64,000 nt of DNA. Origin: Streptomyces sp. NBC_01288. Lineage in GTDB: Bacteria > Actinomycetota > Actinomycetes > Streptomycetales > Streptomycetaceae. This document shows, in pieces, positions 51,119 to 59,185 of this stretch (position 1 is its first letter; every line of letters begins with the position of its first letter). A program made the translations under genes and the position numbers. Below the pieces are notes generated by a model that worked only from the letters and a program-made list of their open reading frames with translations, was not told where the DNA came from and ran no database searches. The stretch spans positions 6,137,001-6,201,000 of the forward strand of contig NZ_CP108427.1 in NCBI RefSeq assembly GCF_035982055.1, written 5' to 3'.

Positions 51119-52261
51119 ATGGCCGACCTCCAGGACCAACTGCACGCGCCGACCGAGGTCGGCGAGCTCGACGACTTGGTCCACGAGCCCTTCCCCGCCG
51201 GGGTCTTCCCGCCGGACACCGCGGAACCGTACGACCCCGTCTCCGACCCGGCCGCCGCCCCGCTGGAGCGCGCGCACGCCATCCTCGCCGCGCACCCGGT
51301 CGCGGACGGCTACAGCGGGCTGCCGTGGGCGCTGCGGCATCTGCCGTGGTTTGACCTGGAGCTGGGGGAGAGTTCCGTGGACACCGATGTGCCGCGGCTG
51401 CGCGAGGGGCATGTCGGCGCGCTGTTCTGGTCGCTGCACCTGCCCGAGGGCCTCGCCGGGGACCGGGCGGTCGGCGCCACCCTGGAGCAGCTGGATCTGG
51501 TCAACACGGTGGTCCGCGCCCACCCCGAGGGCCTGCGTCTGGCGTACACCGCCGGCGAGACCACCGACGTGCGCCACTGCGGCCGTATCGCCGTGCTGCT
51601 CGGCCCCGCCGGAGCCGCCGCGCTCGGCGACTCCCTGGGCATCCTGCGCTCCCTGCACGCGCTGGGTCTACGGGTCCTCACGCTGTCCGGGGTGTCCTGG
51701 GCGAGCGAGGCCGGGCTGACCCGGTTCGGCGAGGAGGTCGTGCGCGAGATGAACCGGCTCGGCGTGCTCGCCGACCTCTCCGGCGCCTCCGACGGCACGA
51801 TCCGCCGCACGCTCGCGGTCTCGAAGGCACCGGTGCTGTTCACCCGCTCCGCCGCCCGCACGCTGCGCCCGCACCCGGCGAACCTCTCCGACGAACTCCT
51901 CGCCGCGGTCGGCGCCGCCAAGGGCCTGTGCATGGTGCCGCTCACGGCCGAGCAGACCGGGCCGTCCGTCCGGGACGTCGCCGACCACCTCGACCACGTC
52001 CACGAGGTCGCGGGCCGCGAGTGCGTCGCGCTGTCCGGCACGTACGACGCCGGTACGGCCCATCCGCAGGACCTCGCCGACGCCTCCTGCTACCCGAACC
52101 TCATCGCCGAGCTCCTCCACCGCGGCTGGTCCGAGCCCGACCTCGCCCTGCTCAGCTGGGGCAACGTCCAACGCGCCCTGCGCAGCGCCGACTTCACGGC
52201 CCGCGCCGCCCAGCAGCGCCGCGAGCCGTCGACGGCGAAGATCGCCGAGCTGGACGGGTAG
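51119..52261 (+). CDS. degenerate M19 dipeptidase paralogue (probable pseudoenzyme)
   Basis: 380 aa, GGAG 6 nt before the ATG. Same fold and order as the upstream dipeptidase, with an extra N-terminal 45 residues. The metal and catalytic positions are replaced: DGHND becomes DGYSG (63-67), GAEGGH becomes GPAGAA, THNDN is lost, DLSH becomes DLSG, FSH becomes FTR, and PRN becomes PAN. Structural segments such as LREGHVGALFWSLHL, EEVVREMNRLGVLADLS and YPNLIAELLHRGWSEPDLA remain well conserved. The gene is intact and well translated, so the protein is probably a binding or regulatory partner rather than a dead gene. Confidence 0.88.
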   Translation: MADLQDQLHAPTEVGELDDLVHEPFPAGVFPPDTAEPYDPVSDPAAAPLERAHAILAAHPVADGYSGLPWALRHLPWFDLELGESSVDTDVPRLREGHVGALFWSLHLPEGLAGDRAVGATLEQLDLVNTVVRAHPEGLRLAYTAGETTDVRHCGRIAVLLGPAGAAALGDSLGILRSLHALGLRVLTLSGVSWASEAGLTRFGEEVVREMNRLGVLADLSGASDGTIRRTLAVSKAPVLFTRSAARTLRPHPANLSDELLAAVGAAKGLCMVPLTAEQTGPSVRDVADHLDHVHEVAGRECVALSGTYDAGTAHPQDLADASCYPNLIAELLHRGWSEPDLALLSWGNVQRALRSADFTARAAQQRREPSTAKIAELDG

Positions 52262-52271
52262 CGCTCAGGAC

Positions 52272-52655
52272 CTACGGGTGGTCGATCCGGCAGAGGCAGA
52301 ACGGATGCCCTGCCGGATCGGCGTACACCCGGAAGTTCTCCTTGTCCTCCTGGTGCAACGGCCGCGCGCCGAGCGCCAGCGCCTTCGCCTCCGCGACCTC
52401 CAGTTCCTCCCAGGTCGGCCCGGAGTCGAAGTCGAGATGCAACTGCTGCGGCCGGTCCGCGCGCGGCCACTGGGGCGGGGTGTAGTCCGTCACCCGCTGG
52501 AAGGCGAGCCGCGGCCCGTCCGGGATGTCGAGTACGACCCACTCGTCGTGGGCGACATGGGGTGTGCCGCCGAGAATCCCGGCGTAGAACTCGGCGAGCG
52601 CGAGCGGGTCGGGGCAGTCGAGCACGGTGGAACGGAAACGTGCCACGGCGGTCAT
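52272..52655 (-). CDS. VOC-family (glyoxalase-like) protein 2
   Basis: 127 aa, GGGAG 6 nt before the ATG. Two beta-alpha-beta-beta-beta modules with VLDCPDPLALAEFYAGILGG and VYADPAGHPFCLC. VOC proteins bind metal and act in glyoxalase-type, extradiol dioxygenase or antibiotic-sequestering reactions. Closely related to the adjacent VOC gene, so a tandem duplicate. Convergent with the dipeptidase paralogue, 10 nt between stops. Confidence 0.92.
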   Translation of the reverse strand: MTAVARFRSTVLDCPDPLALAEFYAGILGGTPHVAHDEWVVLDIPDGPRLAFQRVTDYTPPQWPRADRPQQLHLDFDSGPTWEELEVAEAKALALGARPLHQEDKENFRVYADPAGHPFCLCRIDHP

Positions 52656-52668
52656 GGTGAACTCCCTG

Positions 52669-52704
52669 GTGTCGGCTGTGTCGGCTGTGTCGGCTGTGTC
52701 GGCG
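52669..52704. repeat. four 9-bp tandem repeats
   Basis: GTGTCGGCT is repeated at 52669, 52678 and 52687, and at 52696 with one change. It lies in the 52-bp space between the two VOC genes. Confidence 0.9.
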
Positions 52705-52707
52705 GTC

Positions 52708-53085
52708 TCAGCAGGCGCAGAGACAGAACGGGTGCCCCGCCGGGTCGGCGTACACACGCCACGCGCGCGAATGATCGTCGGTGTCCAGCGGCGTCGCGCC
52801 CAACGCCAGGACGTCCTTCTCGGCGGCGTCCAGGTCCGTGACGGTCAGGTCGAGATGGAACTGCTGCGAGCCGGCGGGCGCGGGCCACTCCGGCGGTACG
52901 TGCCCGGGGGCCTCCTGGAACGCCAGCGTCCGCCCGCCCGGCAGCTTCAGGTCCACCCAGCCGCCGCCGTCCTCGTCCTCGACGGTGCCGCCCAGGATCC
53001 CGGCGTAGAAGGCGGCGAGCGCGCGCGGATCGGGACAGTCCAGGACTACGGCACCCAGCTCGGCGATGGGGGTGGGGTCGGTCAT
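52708..53085 (-). CDS. VOC-family (glyoxalase-like) protein 1
   Basis: 125 aa, AAAGGAG 6-7 nt before the ATG. VVLDCPDPRALAAFYAGILG near the start and RVYADPAGHPFCLC at the end mirror the downstream paralogue. First gene of a two-gene set, divergent from the CGNR-type regulator, with a GTAAC/GTTAC palindrome in the 101-bp intergenic space. Confidence 0.92.
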   Translation of the reverse strand: MTDPTPIAELGAVVLDCPDPRALAAFYAGILGGTVEDEDGGGWVDLKLPGGRTLAFQEAPGHVPPEWPAPAGSQQFHLDLTVTDLDAAEKDVLALGATPLDTDDHSRAWRVYADPAGHPFCLCAC

Positions 53086-53124
53086 GACGGACTCCTTTGG
53101 GTTACCCATAGATACTGTAAGGCG

Positions 53125-53135
53125 GTAACGGTTAC
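53125..53135. promoter_or_regulatory. palindromic operator candidate between VOC and CGNR genes
   Basis: GTAACGGTTAC is a perfect 11-bp palindrome. Related half-sites GTTAC (53101) and GTAAC (53157-53161) flank it within 35 bp. It lies between divergent starts at 53085 and 53187, so the CGNR protein may bind here. Confidence 0.5.
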
Positions 53136-53169
53136 TGCATGCTCCCGCATTGGGGGTAACGTCGCAAGC

Positions 53170-53190
53170 ATGAAGCGGTCGCAGCCATGA
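53170..53190 (+). other. possible 6-codon leader peptide overlapping the CGNR start
   Basis: ATG 53170 opens a frame coding MKRSQP and stops at TGA 53188-53190, overlapping the next ATG (53187) by 4 nt. It could couple translation. The ribosome site before it is weak. Confidence 0.35.
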
Positions 53191-53687
53191 GTGAACGAGG
53201 TCCCGCACCCGGCGACCTGGCCCTGATCGAGGCCCTGGTGAACACGCTGGACATCGAGGCGGGCGCCGACGCGCTCGACACGGAGGCCGGCCGGACCCCC
53301 TTCGGACTCACCGCACACCAGGTCCCGCACGCCCGTGAACTCCGCGAGTCCCTGCGCGCCACGCTGCTGGCCCACGCGGGCCACCCCGCGCACCAGGACG
53401 TGACCCCGCTCGGTGAACTCCTCGCACGGGCCCCGCTGTTGATCGAACTCGACGCCCACGACGGCTCCGCCCGCCTCACCCCCGCCGACGCGGACCCCCT
53501 GCTCTCCCGCGTGGCAGCCGCGATCGCCGGGTCCCTCGTCGCGGGCACCTGGCCCCGACTCAAAGCCTGCGAGGCCCCGACCTGCCACTGGGCGTACTAC
53601 GACCGCAGCCCGGCCGGCCGGGGCCGCTGGTGCTCGATGGCGGTCTGCGGTTCGCGCGCGAAGATGCGCCGCTACCGCGCCAAGTAG
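53187..53687 (+). CDS. CGNR zinc-finger / ABATE-domain regulator
   Basis: 166 aa. The N-terminal ABATE-like domain (ALIEALVNTLDIEAG, ELRESLRATLLAHAG) is followed by the C-terminal CGNR zinc finger: LKACEAPTCHWAYYDRS and GRWCSMAVCGSRAKMRRYR, with four Cys. It likely represses or activates the divergent VOC genes. The conserved Asn of CGNR is Ser here (CGSR). No ribosome site just upstream, but the ATG overlaps a 6-codon reading frame. Confidence 0.9.
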   Translation: MSERGPAPGDLALIEALVNTLDIEAGADALDTEAGRTPFGLTAHQVPHARELRESLRATLLAHAGHPAHQDVTPLGELLARAPLLIELDAHDGSARLTPADADPLLSRVAAAIAGSLVAGTWPRLKACEAPTCHWAYYDRSPAGRGRWCSMAVCGSRAKMRRYRAK

Positions 53688-53772
53688 CCCTCACGGAAGG
53701 CGACTTGAGCGGTCCCGACGCCCAGCACAGTCCAGTGGTGCAGAATGCAGCCAGACGCCGGTCCGGCCGACT

Positions 53773-54195
53773 GAGCCTCGGCCGGACCGGCGTCGTCCGC
53801 CAAGCCGCCGCTCACGCGTGCGTCATCCGGTAGGGCGGCTCACCGCAGGAGACGCTCACCGATCGAGCCTCTGCTGGACCGGGGCTGTCCGCCCACCCGC
53901 GCGCTATGCGCTGGGACGCTCACCCACTGAGCCGCAGGCGCACCGGTGTAGTCCATCTACCTGTGCGTGATGCGATGGGTCGGACCATCAAAACCCGGCC
54001 GGACCGGCGTCGTCCGCTCAGCCCCCCGCTCAGGCGTGCGCCATGCGGTAGGGCGGCTCGCCGCGTGAGCGTCGGGCAGACCGGTGTCCTCCGTGCGCCC
54101 GCCCACGTGAGATGCGGCGGGATGGCTCACCGGCCGAGCCTCGGCCCGGCCGGCGGCATCCGCTCAGCCGTCGCTCAGCCGCCGCTCACCCGACC
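53773..54195. repeat. degenerate tandem repeats of about 64-92 bp
   Basis: Six decayed units begin near 53773, 53865, 53929, 53995, 54067 and 54136. A unit reads GAGCCTCGGCCGGACCGGC, then CGTCGTCCGC, CGCTCACGCGTGCG, ATGCGGTAGGGCGGCTCACC. The last unit touches the end of the dehydrogenase gene (54197). The 53688-54196 gap has no credible gene. Confidence 0.75.
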
Positions 54196-54196
54196 G

Positions 54197-55540
54197 TCAC
54201 GCGGTAGGCCGCCCCATCGCCCGGAACGTCCACCCCGCCTTGCGCCACAGCGCCGGGTCGAGGGCGTTGCGCCCGTCCAGGACCACGCGGGCGCGTACGG
54301 CCTCGCCGAGCGTCGCCGGGTCCAGCTCGCGGAACTCGCGCCACTCCGTCAGGTGCAGGACGATGTCGGCGCCGCGTACGGCCTCCACGGCGGTGTCGGC
54401 GTAGCCCAGGGTCGGGAACAGCCGTAGGGCGTTGGGCATGCCCTTCGGGTCGTACACGGTGACCTGGCCGCCTTGGAGGTGGATCTGGCCGGCGACGTTC
54501 AGGGCGGGGGAGTCGCGCACGTCGTCCGAGTCCGGCTTGAAGGTCGCGCCGAGGACGGCGACGCGCTTGCCGAGGAAGGAGCCGCCGCCGAGCGCCTCGC
54601 GGGTCATCTCGACCATCTGGCCGCGGCGGCGCATGTTGATGGAGTCGATCTCGCGGAGGAAGGTCAGCGCCTGGTCGGCGCCCAGTTCGCCGGCGCGGGC
54701 CATGAACGCCCGGATGTCCTTCGGGAGGCAGCCGCCGCCGAAGCCGATCCCGGCCCGCAGGAACTTCTTCCCGATCCGCTCGTCGTGCCCGATCGCCTCC
54801 GCCAGCTTCACGACATCGCCGTCCGCGGCCTCGCAGACCTCGGCCATCGCGTTGATGAAGGAGATCTTCGTGGCGAGGAAGGAGTTCGCGGCCGTCTTCA
54901 CCAGCTCGGCGGTCGGGAAGTCGGTCACCACGAACGGCGACCCGGCCGCGATCGGCTTGGCGTACACCTCGCGCAGCAGCTTCTCGGCCCGCTCGCTGCG
55001 GACGCCGACCACGACCCGGTCCGGGTGCAGCGTGTCCTGGACGGCGAAGCCCTCGCGCAGGAACTCCGGGTTCCAGGCCAGCTCGGCGTCCGCACCGACG
55101 GGCGCGTGCGCGGCGAGGTAGGCGGCCAGGCGGTCCGCCGAACCCACCGGCACCGTGGACTTGCCGACGACCAGCGCGGGGCGCGTGAGGTGCGGGGCGA
55201 GCAGCTCGAAGGCCCGGTCGACGTACGACATGTCGCAGGCGTACTCGCCGTGCTTCTGCGGGGTGTTCGTGCACATGAAGTGGACGTTGCCGAACTCCGC
55301 GACCTCGGCCCAGTCCATGGTGAAGCGCAGCCGCCCGGTGGAGCCCTCGATCCCGGCGACGTGCTTGCGCAGCAGCTCCTCAAGCCCCGGTTCGTACATC
55401 GGGACCTCACCCCGTTGGAGCATCTCGATCTTCTCGGGGACGACGTCCAGACCCAGCACCTCGTAGCCCAGTTCGGCCATGGCCGCGGCGTGCGTGGCGC
55501 CCAGGTAGCCGGTGCCGATCACGGTGATCTTGAGGGCCAT
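54197..55540 (-). CDS. UDP-glucose/GDP-mannose-type sugar-nucleotide dehydrogenase
   Basis: 447 aa. N-terminal Rossmann motif ITVIGTGYLGATHAAAMAEL, CTNTPQK, GKSTVPVGSADRL, substrate-binding AWNPEFLREGFAV, and catalytic Cys in GFGGGCLPKDIRAFM; the C-terminal NAD domain is complete. It oxidises a UDP-hexose at C6 to the uronic acid in two steps. TGGAG lies 5 nt before the ATG. With nearby GT2, GtrA and three LCP genes it probably supplies uronic acid for a cell-wall polymer. Confidence 0.95.
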   Translation of the reverse strand: MALKITVIGTGYLGATHAAAMAELGYEVLGLDVVPEKIEMLQRGEVPMYEPGLEELLRKHVAGIEGSTGRLRFTMDWAEVAEFGNVHFMCTNTPQKHGEYACDMSYVDRAFELLAPHLTRPALVVGKSTVPVGSADRLAAYLAAHAPVGADAELAWNPEFLREGFAVQDTLHPDRVVVGVRSERAEKLLREVYAKPIAAGSPFVVTDFPTAELVKTAANSFLATKISFINAMAEVCEAADGDVVKLAEAIGHDERIGKKFLRAGIGFGGGCLPKDIRAFMARAGELGADQALTFLREIDSINMRRRGQMVEMTREALGGGSFLGKRVAVLGATFKPDSDDVRDSPALNVAGQIHLQGGQVTVYDPKGMPNALRLFPTLGYADTAVEAVRGADIVLHLTEWREFRELDPATLGEAVRARVVLDGRNALDPALWRKAGWTFRAMGRPTA

Positions 55541-55663
55541 GAGTGCTCCAGAAGGGGTACGGGGGCGATGCGCGCCCGAGCATAACCGGCGCTCTCACCG
55601 GGCACCTTTCCCCCTGTCGCCAAGCTCACGTATCCCTCCCGTGGGCGGGCCCCTAAAATTTGG

Positions 55664-55696
55664 GTTACTTAACGGTAATTAGCACTGTGATCACAG
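55664..55696 (+). promoter_or_regulatory. operator-like palindromes before acyl-CoA dehydrogenase
   Basis: GTTACTTAACGGTAAT (55664-55679) is a TTAC-N6-GTAA inverted repeat, and CTGTGATCACAG (55685-55696) is a perfect 12-bp palindrome ending 22 nt before the TTG start. Both are well placed for a TetR- or Crp-type regulator of fatty-acid degradation. Confidence 0.5.
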
Positions 55697-55718
55697 CGTC
55701 CTTGGAGCGTGAGAGATC

Positions 55719-56876
55719 TTGGCCGGATCGGCTGATTTCGACCTGTACCGCCCGTCGGAGGAGCACGACATGCTCCGCGACGCGATCCGTTCACTGGCCG
55801 AGGCGAAGATCGCGCCGTACGCCGCAGCGGTGGACGAGGAGTCACGCTTCCCGCAGGAGGCCCTCGACGCCCTCGTCGCGAACGACCTGCACGCCGTCCA
55901 CGTGCCCGAGGAGTACGGCGGCACCGGCGCCGACGCGCTGGCCACCGTCATCGTGATCGAGGAGGTGGCCCGCGTCTGCGCGTCCTCCTCCCTCATCCCC
56001 GCGGTGAACAAGCTGGGCTCGCTCCCGGTGATCCTCTCGGGTTCCGAGGACCTGAAGAAGCGGTACATGACCCCGCTCGCCAAGGGCGACGCGATGTTCT
56101 CGTACGCCCTCTCCGAGCCGGACGCGGGCTCGGACGCGGCCGGCATGAAGACGAAGGCGGTCCGCGACGGCGACCACTACGTCCTCAACGGCGTGAAGCG
56201 CTGGATCACCAACGCGGGCGTCTCCGAGTACTACACGGTGATGGCGGTGACGGACCCCGAGAAGCGCAGCAAGGGCATCAGCGCCTTCGTCGTCGAGAAG
56301 TCGGACGAGGGCGTCTCCTTCGGCGCCCCGGAGAAGAAGCTCGGCATCAAGGGCTCCCCGACCCGCGAGGTCTACCTCGACAACGTCCGCATCCCGGCCG
56401 ACCGCATGATCGGCGCCGAGGGCACCGGCTTCGCCACCGCGATGAAGACCCTGGACCACACCCGCATCACCATCGCGGCCCAGGCCCTCGGCATCGCCCA
56501 GGGCGCCCTCGACTACGCCAAGGGCTACGTCAAGGAGCGCAAGCAGTTCGGCAAGCCGATCGCCGACTTCCAGGGCATCCAGTTCATGCTCGCCGACATG
56601 GCCATGAAGATCGAGGCCGCCCGCGCCCTCACCTACCAGGCCGCGGCGGCATCGGAGCGAGGCGACAAGAACCTCACCTTCCAGGGTGCCGCCGCCAAGT
56701 GCTTCGCCTCGGACGTCGCGATGGAGGTCACGGTCGACGCGGTCCAACTCCTCGGCGGCTACGGCTACACCCGCGACTACCCGGTCGAGCGCATGATGCG
56801 CGACGCCAAGATCACCCAGATCTACGAGGGCACGAACCAGGTCCAGCGCATCGTGATGGCGCGCAACCTGCCGTAA
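55719..56876 (+). CDS. acyl-CoA dehydrogenase
   Basis: 385 aa from TTG 55719 with GAGAG just upstream. Family signatures are FSYALSEPDAGSDAAGMKTK, VLNGVKRWITNAG, KKLGIKGSPTREVYLDNVRI, GKPIADFQGIQFMLADM, and the catalytic Glu in TQIYEGTNQVQRIVMARNL. A short-chain type flavoenzyme that makes trans-2-enoyl-CoA. Monocistronic; a perfect hairpin follows the stop. Confidence 0.96.
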   Translation: MAGSADFDLYRPSEEHDMLRDAIRSLAEAKIAPYAAAVDEESRFPQEALDALVANDLHAVHVPEEYGGTGADALATVIVIEEVARVCASSSLIPAVNKLGSLPVILSGSEDLKKRYMTPLAKGDAMFSYALSEPDAGSDAAGMKTKAVRDGDHYVLNGVKRWITNAGVSEYYTVMAVTDPEKRSKGISAFVVEKSDEGVSFGAPEKKLGIKGSPTREVYLDNVRIPADRMIGAEGTGFATAMKTLDHTRITIAAQALGIAQGALDYAKGYVKERKQFGKPIADFQGIQFMLADMAMKIEAARALTYQAAAASERGDKNLTFQGAAAKCFASDVAMEVTVDAVQLLGGYGYTRDYPVERMMRDAKITQIYEGTNQVQRIVMARNLP

Positions 56877-56890
56877 GGAACGACGAACAG

Positions 56891-56923
56891 CGGCGAGGGC
56901 ACCCCTGGTGGGTGCCCTCGCCG
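56891..56923 (+). terminator. acyl-CoA dehydrogenase terminator
   Basis: GGCGAGGGCACCC (56892-56904) and GGGTGCCCTCGCC (56910-56922) pair perfectly with a 5-nt loop, extended by one C-G pair and followed by TTTCGTC. Confidence 0.9.
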
Positions 56924-56946
56924 TTTCGTCAGGCATGCTGCGGCCC

Positions 56947-57759
56947 ATGACTGACTCGACCCAAGCCTTCGACACTGCCGAACGCACCATGTGGGCCGGC
57001 CGAGCCCACGCCTACGCGGCGAGCTTCGCGCGGCTCTGCGCGCACCCGGTGGAGCGGCTGCTGGACGCCGCCGAGATCGAGACCGGGACGTACGTCCTCG
57101 ACGCCGGCACCGGGACCGGTACGGCGGCCCTGGCCGCGCTGGAGCGGGGCGCGCGGGTGTGTGCCGTGGACGCCGACGCCGGGATGGTGGCCGCCGCGCG
57201 GGCCGCGGGCGTCGAGGCGGAGGTCGCCCTCCTGCCCGAACTGCCCTACCCCGACGGCGAGTTCGAGGCAGTCGTAGCCAACTTCGTCGTCAATCACGTG
57301 GGCCGCCCGCGTGCTGCCCTCGCTGAACTGCGGCGCGTGCTGAAGCCGGGCGGACGGGTCGCGCTGACCTCGTGGGGCGCGCGGCGCGGTGCCGGGCAGG
57401 AACTGTTCGGGCGGGCCTTCGCGGCGGCGGGGGCCGTGGTGCCGGACGATCTGCGGCGACTCGATCCCGCGGAGGACTTCGCGCGTACGGCGGACGCGTT
57501 CGCGGAGCTGCTCCGCGAGGCCGGCTTCACCGACGCCCGGGCCGCCGAGCTGGAGTGGGACCACCGCACCACCGTCGGCGAGTGGTGGGGCGGGCCCGCC
57601 GCCGGTGTCGCCACCGCCGGGCTCATCGTCACCTCGCAGGACGAGGGGACGGTCGTACGGATCAGGCGGGAGTACGAGCGGCTGGCCGGCGAATTCGCCG
57701 TAGGGGGACATGAGTTGGCCCTGCCGCACATCGCCGTGCTGGCGTGCGGCAGGGCCTGA
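56947..57759 (+). CDS. class I SAM-dependent methyltransferase
   Basis: 270 aa. SAM-binding motif I VLDAGTGTGTAALAALERGA, acidic loop CAVDADAGM, motif II EAVVANFVVNHVG and LRRVLKPGGRVALTSWG place it with UbiE/Methyltransf_11 enzymes. Substrate unknown. ATG 56947 is used; ATG 56935 is possible. Convergent with the first LCP gene (10 nt between stops). Confidence 0.88.
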   Translation: MTDSTQAFDTAERTMWAGRAHAYAASFARLCAHPVERLLDAAEIETGTYVLDAGTGTGTAALAALERGARVCAVDADAGMVAAARAAGVEAEVALLPELPYPDGEFEAVVANFVVNHVGRPRAALAELRRVLKPGGRVALTSWGARRGAGQELFGRAFAAAGAVVPDDLRRLDPAEDFARTADAFAELLREAGFTDARAAELEWDHRTTVGEWWGGPAAGVATAGLIVTSQDEGTVVRIRREYERLAGEFAVGGHELALPHIAVLACGRA

Positions 57760-57769
57760 GCCTCGGGCC

Positions 57770-59065
57770 TCAGTTACCCGCGACCGTGACCTTCTGGTCG
57801 TTGTTCAGCTCGTTCACCAGCGTCTTCACCTTCGCCTTGTCCCAGACGAGGTTGCCGCCGGTGGAGCCCGAGATCGGCATGTTCATCGAGGTGCCGTCGC
57901 CGCCGCTGACGCCCTTCATCGCCCAGAACATGGACGCCAGGTCCCAGAGCGACATGTCCTTGTCGACGCTCAGCGAGTCCAGGCCCGCGCCCAGCGTCGG
58001 GTAGAGCTTGAAGGGGTTCAGCAGGGTGCCCGGGGTCGCCACCTGGTGGGCCAGGGCCGAGAGGAACTTCTGCTGATTCTTCGTGCGCTGGAGATCGGAG
58101 GCGGCGAACGCGTGCCGGGTACGGACGAAGGCCAGCGCCTCCTCGCCGTTCAGCGTCTGCTTGCCGGCCTTGAAGTCGGCGCCCGAGTACGAGTCCTTGA
58201 AGCCCTTGTCGATGTCGATGGTGACCCCGCCGACCGCGTCCACGATGTCCGCGAAGCCGTTGAAGCCGATCTCGACGTAGTGGTCGATGTGCAGGCCCAT
58301 GTTGTACTCGACCGTGCGGACGAGCAGCGTCGGCCCGTCCTCCGCGTACGCCGCGTTGAGCTTCTCCTGCCGACCCGTGTTCTGGTACGTCTTGCCGGAG
58401 CTGGATCCCACGTACGACGGGATCGTGACGTTCGAGTCACGCGGCAGCGAGACCAGGGTGTCACCGCTGTCGCCCACGTGCAGGATCATCATCGAGTCCG
58501 TGCGCTTGCCCGCGGCGGAACCGGTGTGCAGCTTCTTCTTCTCGGCCGCGGACAGCCCCTCGCGGCTGTCGGAACCGACGATCAGGTAGTTCGTGCCGTC
58601 GCCCGCCTCCGGCCGGTCGATCACCTTCGACAGGTCGACGTCGCGGTTCAGCTTGGAGTCGGCCCAGAAGTAGGTCGCCACGGAAGTCACGACCAGCACG
58701 GTGACCAGGGTGATCGCGCCCCACTTGATACGACGCCGCCAGTTCGGCGCGCGGCGCGGACCACGCCCGCCGTCCGGCCCCTGCGGTCCGCCCGGCCCGC
58801 CACCGCCGTAGACCTGGCCGGTGTTGTAGCCGTCGTGCCCGTTGTTGTCGTAGCCGCCCTGGCCGTAGCCGTTCTGGCCCTCGTCATAGCCCTGGCCGCC
58901 CGTGTACGACGGCTGCGGCGGGACTCCGGCGCCGTACGGCGGGGCCTGCGGGCCGCGTCGTACCTGGCGCATCACACGTGCGCTCTCCGGCTGTGCGTTC
59001 GCGCTACCGCGTCCGTACTCGTTGCCGCGGTTGCCGCCGGACGATCCCTCGGGCCAATCGTTCAT
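57770..59065 (-). CDS. LytR-CpsA-Psr (LCP) family glycopolymer ligase 1
   Basis: 431 aa. A cytoplasmic Gly/Tyr/Pro-rich N terminus of about 110 residues is followed by one membrane segment (GAITLVTVLVVTSVATYFWA) and an LCP domain: NYLIVGSDSREG, DSMMILHVGDSGDTLVSLPR, KLNAAYAEDGPTLLVRTVE, LNGEEALAFVRTRHAFAASD. LCP proteins move polyprenyl-linked glycopolymers onto peptidoglycan at the outer membrane face. It lacks the LytR C-terminal domain found in the other two copies here. Confidence 0.94.
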   Translation of the reverse strand: MNDWPEGSSGGNRGNEYGRGSANAQPESARVMRQVRRGPQAPPYGAGVPPQPSYTGGQGYDEGQNGYGQGGYDNNGHDGYNTGQVYGGGGPGGPQGPDGGRGPRRAPNWRRRIKWGAITLVTVLVVTSVATYFWADSKLNRDVDLSKVIDRPEAGDGTNYLIVGSDSREGLSAAEKKKLHTGSAAGKRTDSMMILHVGDSGDTLVSLPRDSNVTIPSYVGSSSGKTYQNTGRQEKLNAAYAEDGPTLLVRTVEYNMGLHIDHYVEIGFNGFADIVDAVGGVTIDIDKGFKDSYSGADFKAGKQTLNGEEALAFVRTRHAFAASDLQRTKNQQKFLSALAHQVATPGTLLNPFKLYPTLGAGLDSLSVDKDMSLWDLASMFWAMKGVSGGDGTSMNMPISGSTGGNLVWDKAKVKTLVNELNNDQKVTVAGN

Positions 59066-59185
59066 GGGGCCCAGTGTGCAGGTTGCGACCTGGTCCATTA
59101 CAAGGGTCGTAGGAAAATCAGGGCACTGCTGTTGCGAAGCCAACACAAAGTCCGCAGATGTCCACCCCGGCATAGGGTGGCGTCC

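Noticed and set aside
57710..59185. Long upstream extension of the thioesterase frame
   Set aside because: Antisense to LCP 1; the hotdog domain begins at ATG 59186.
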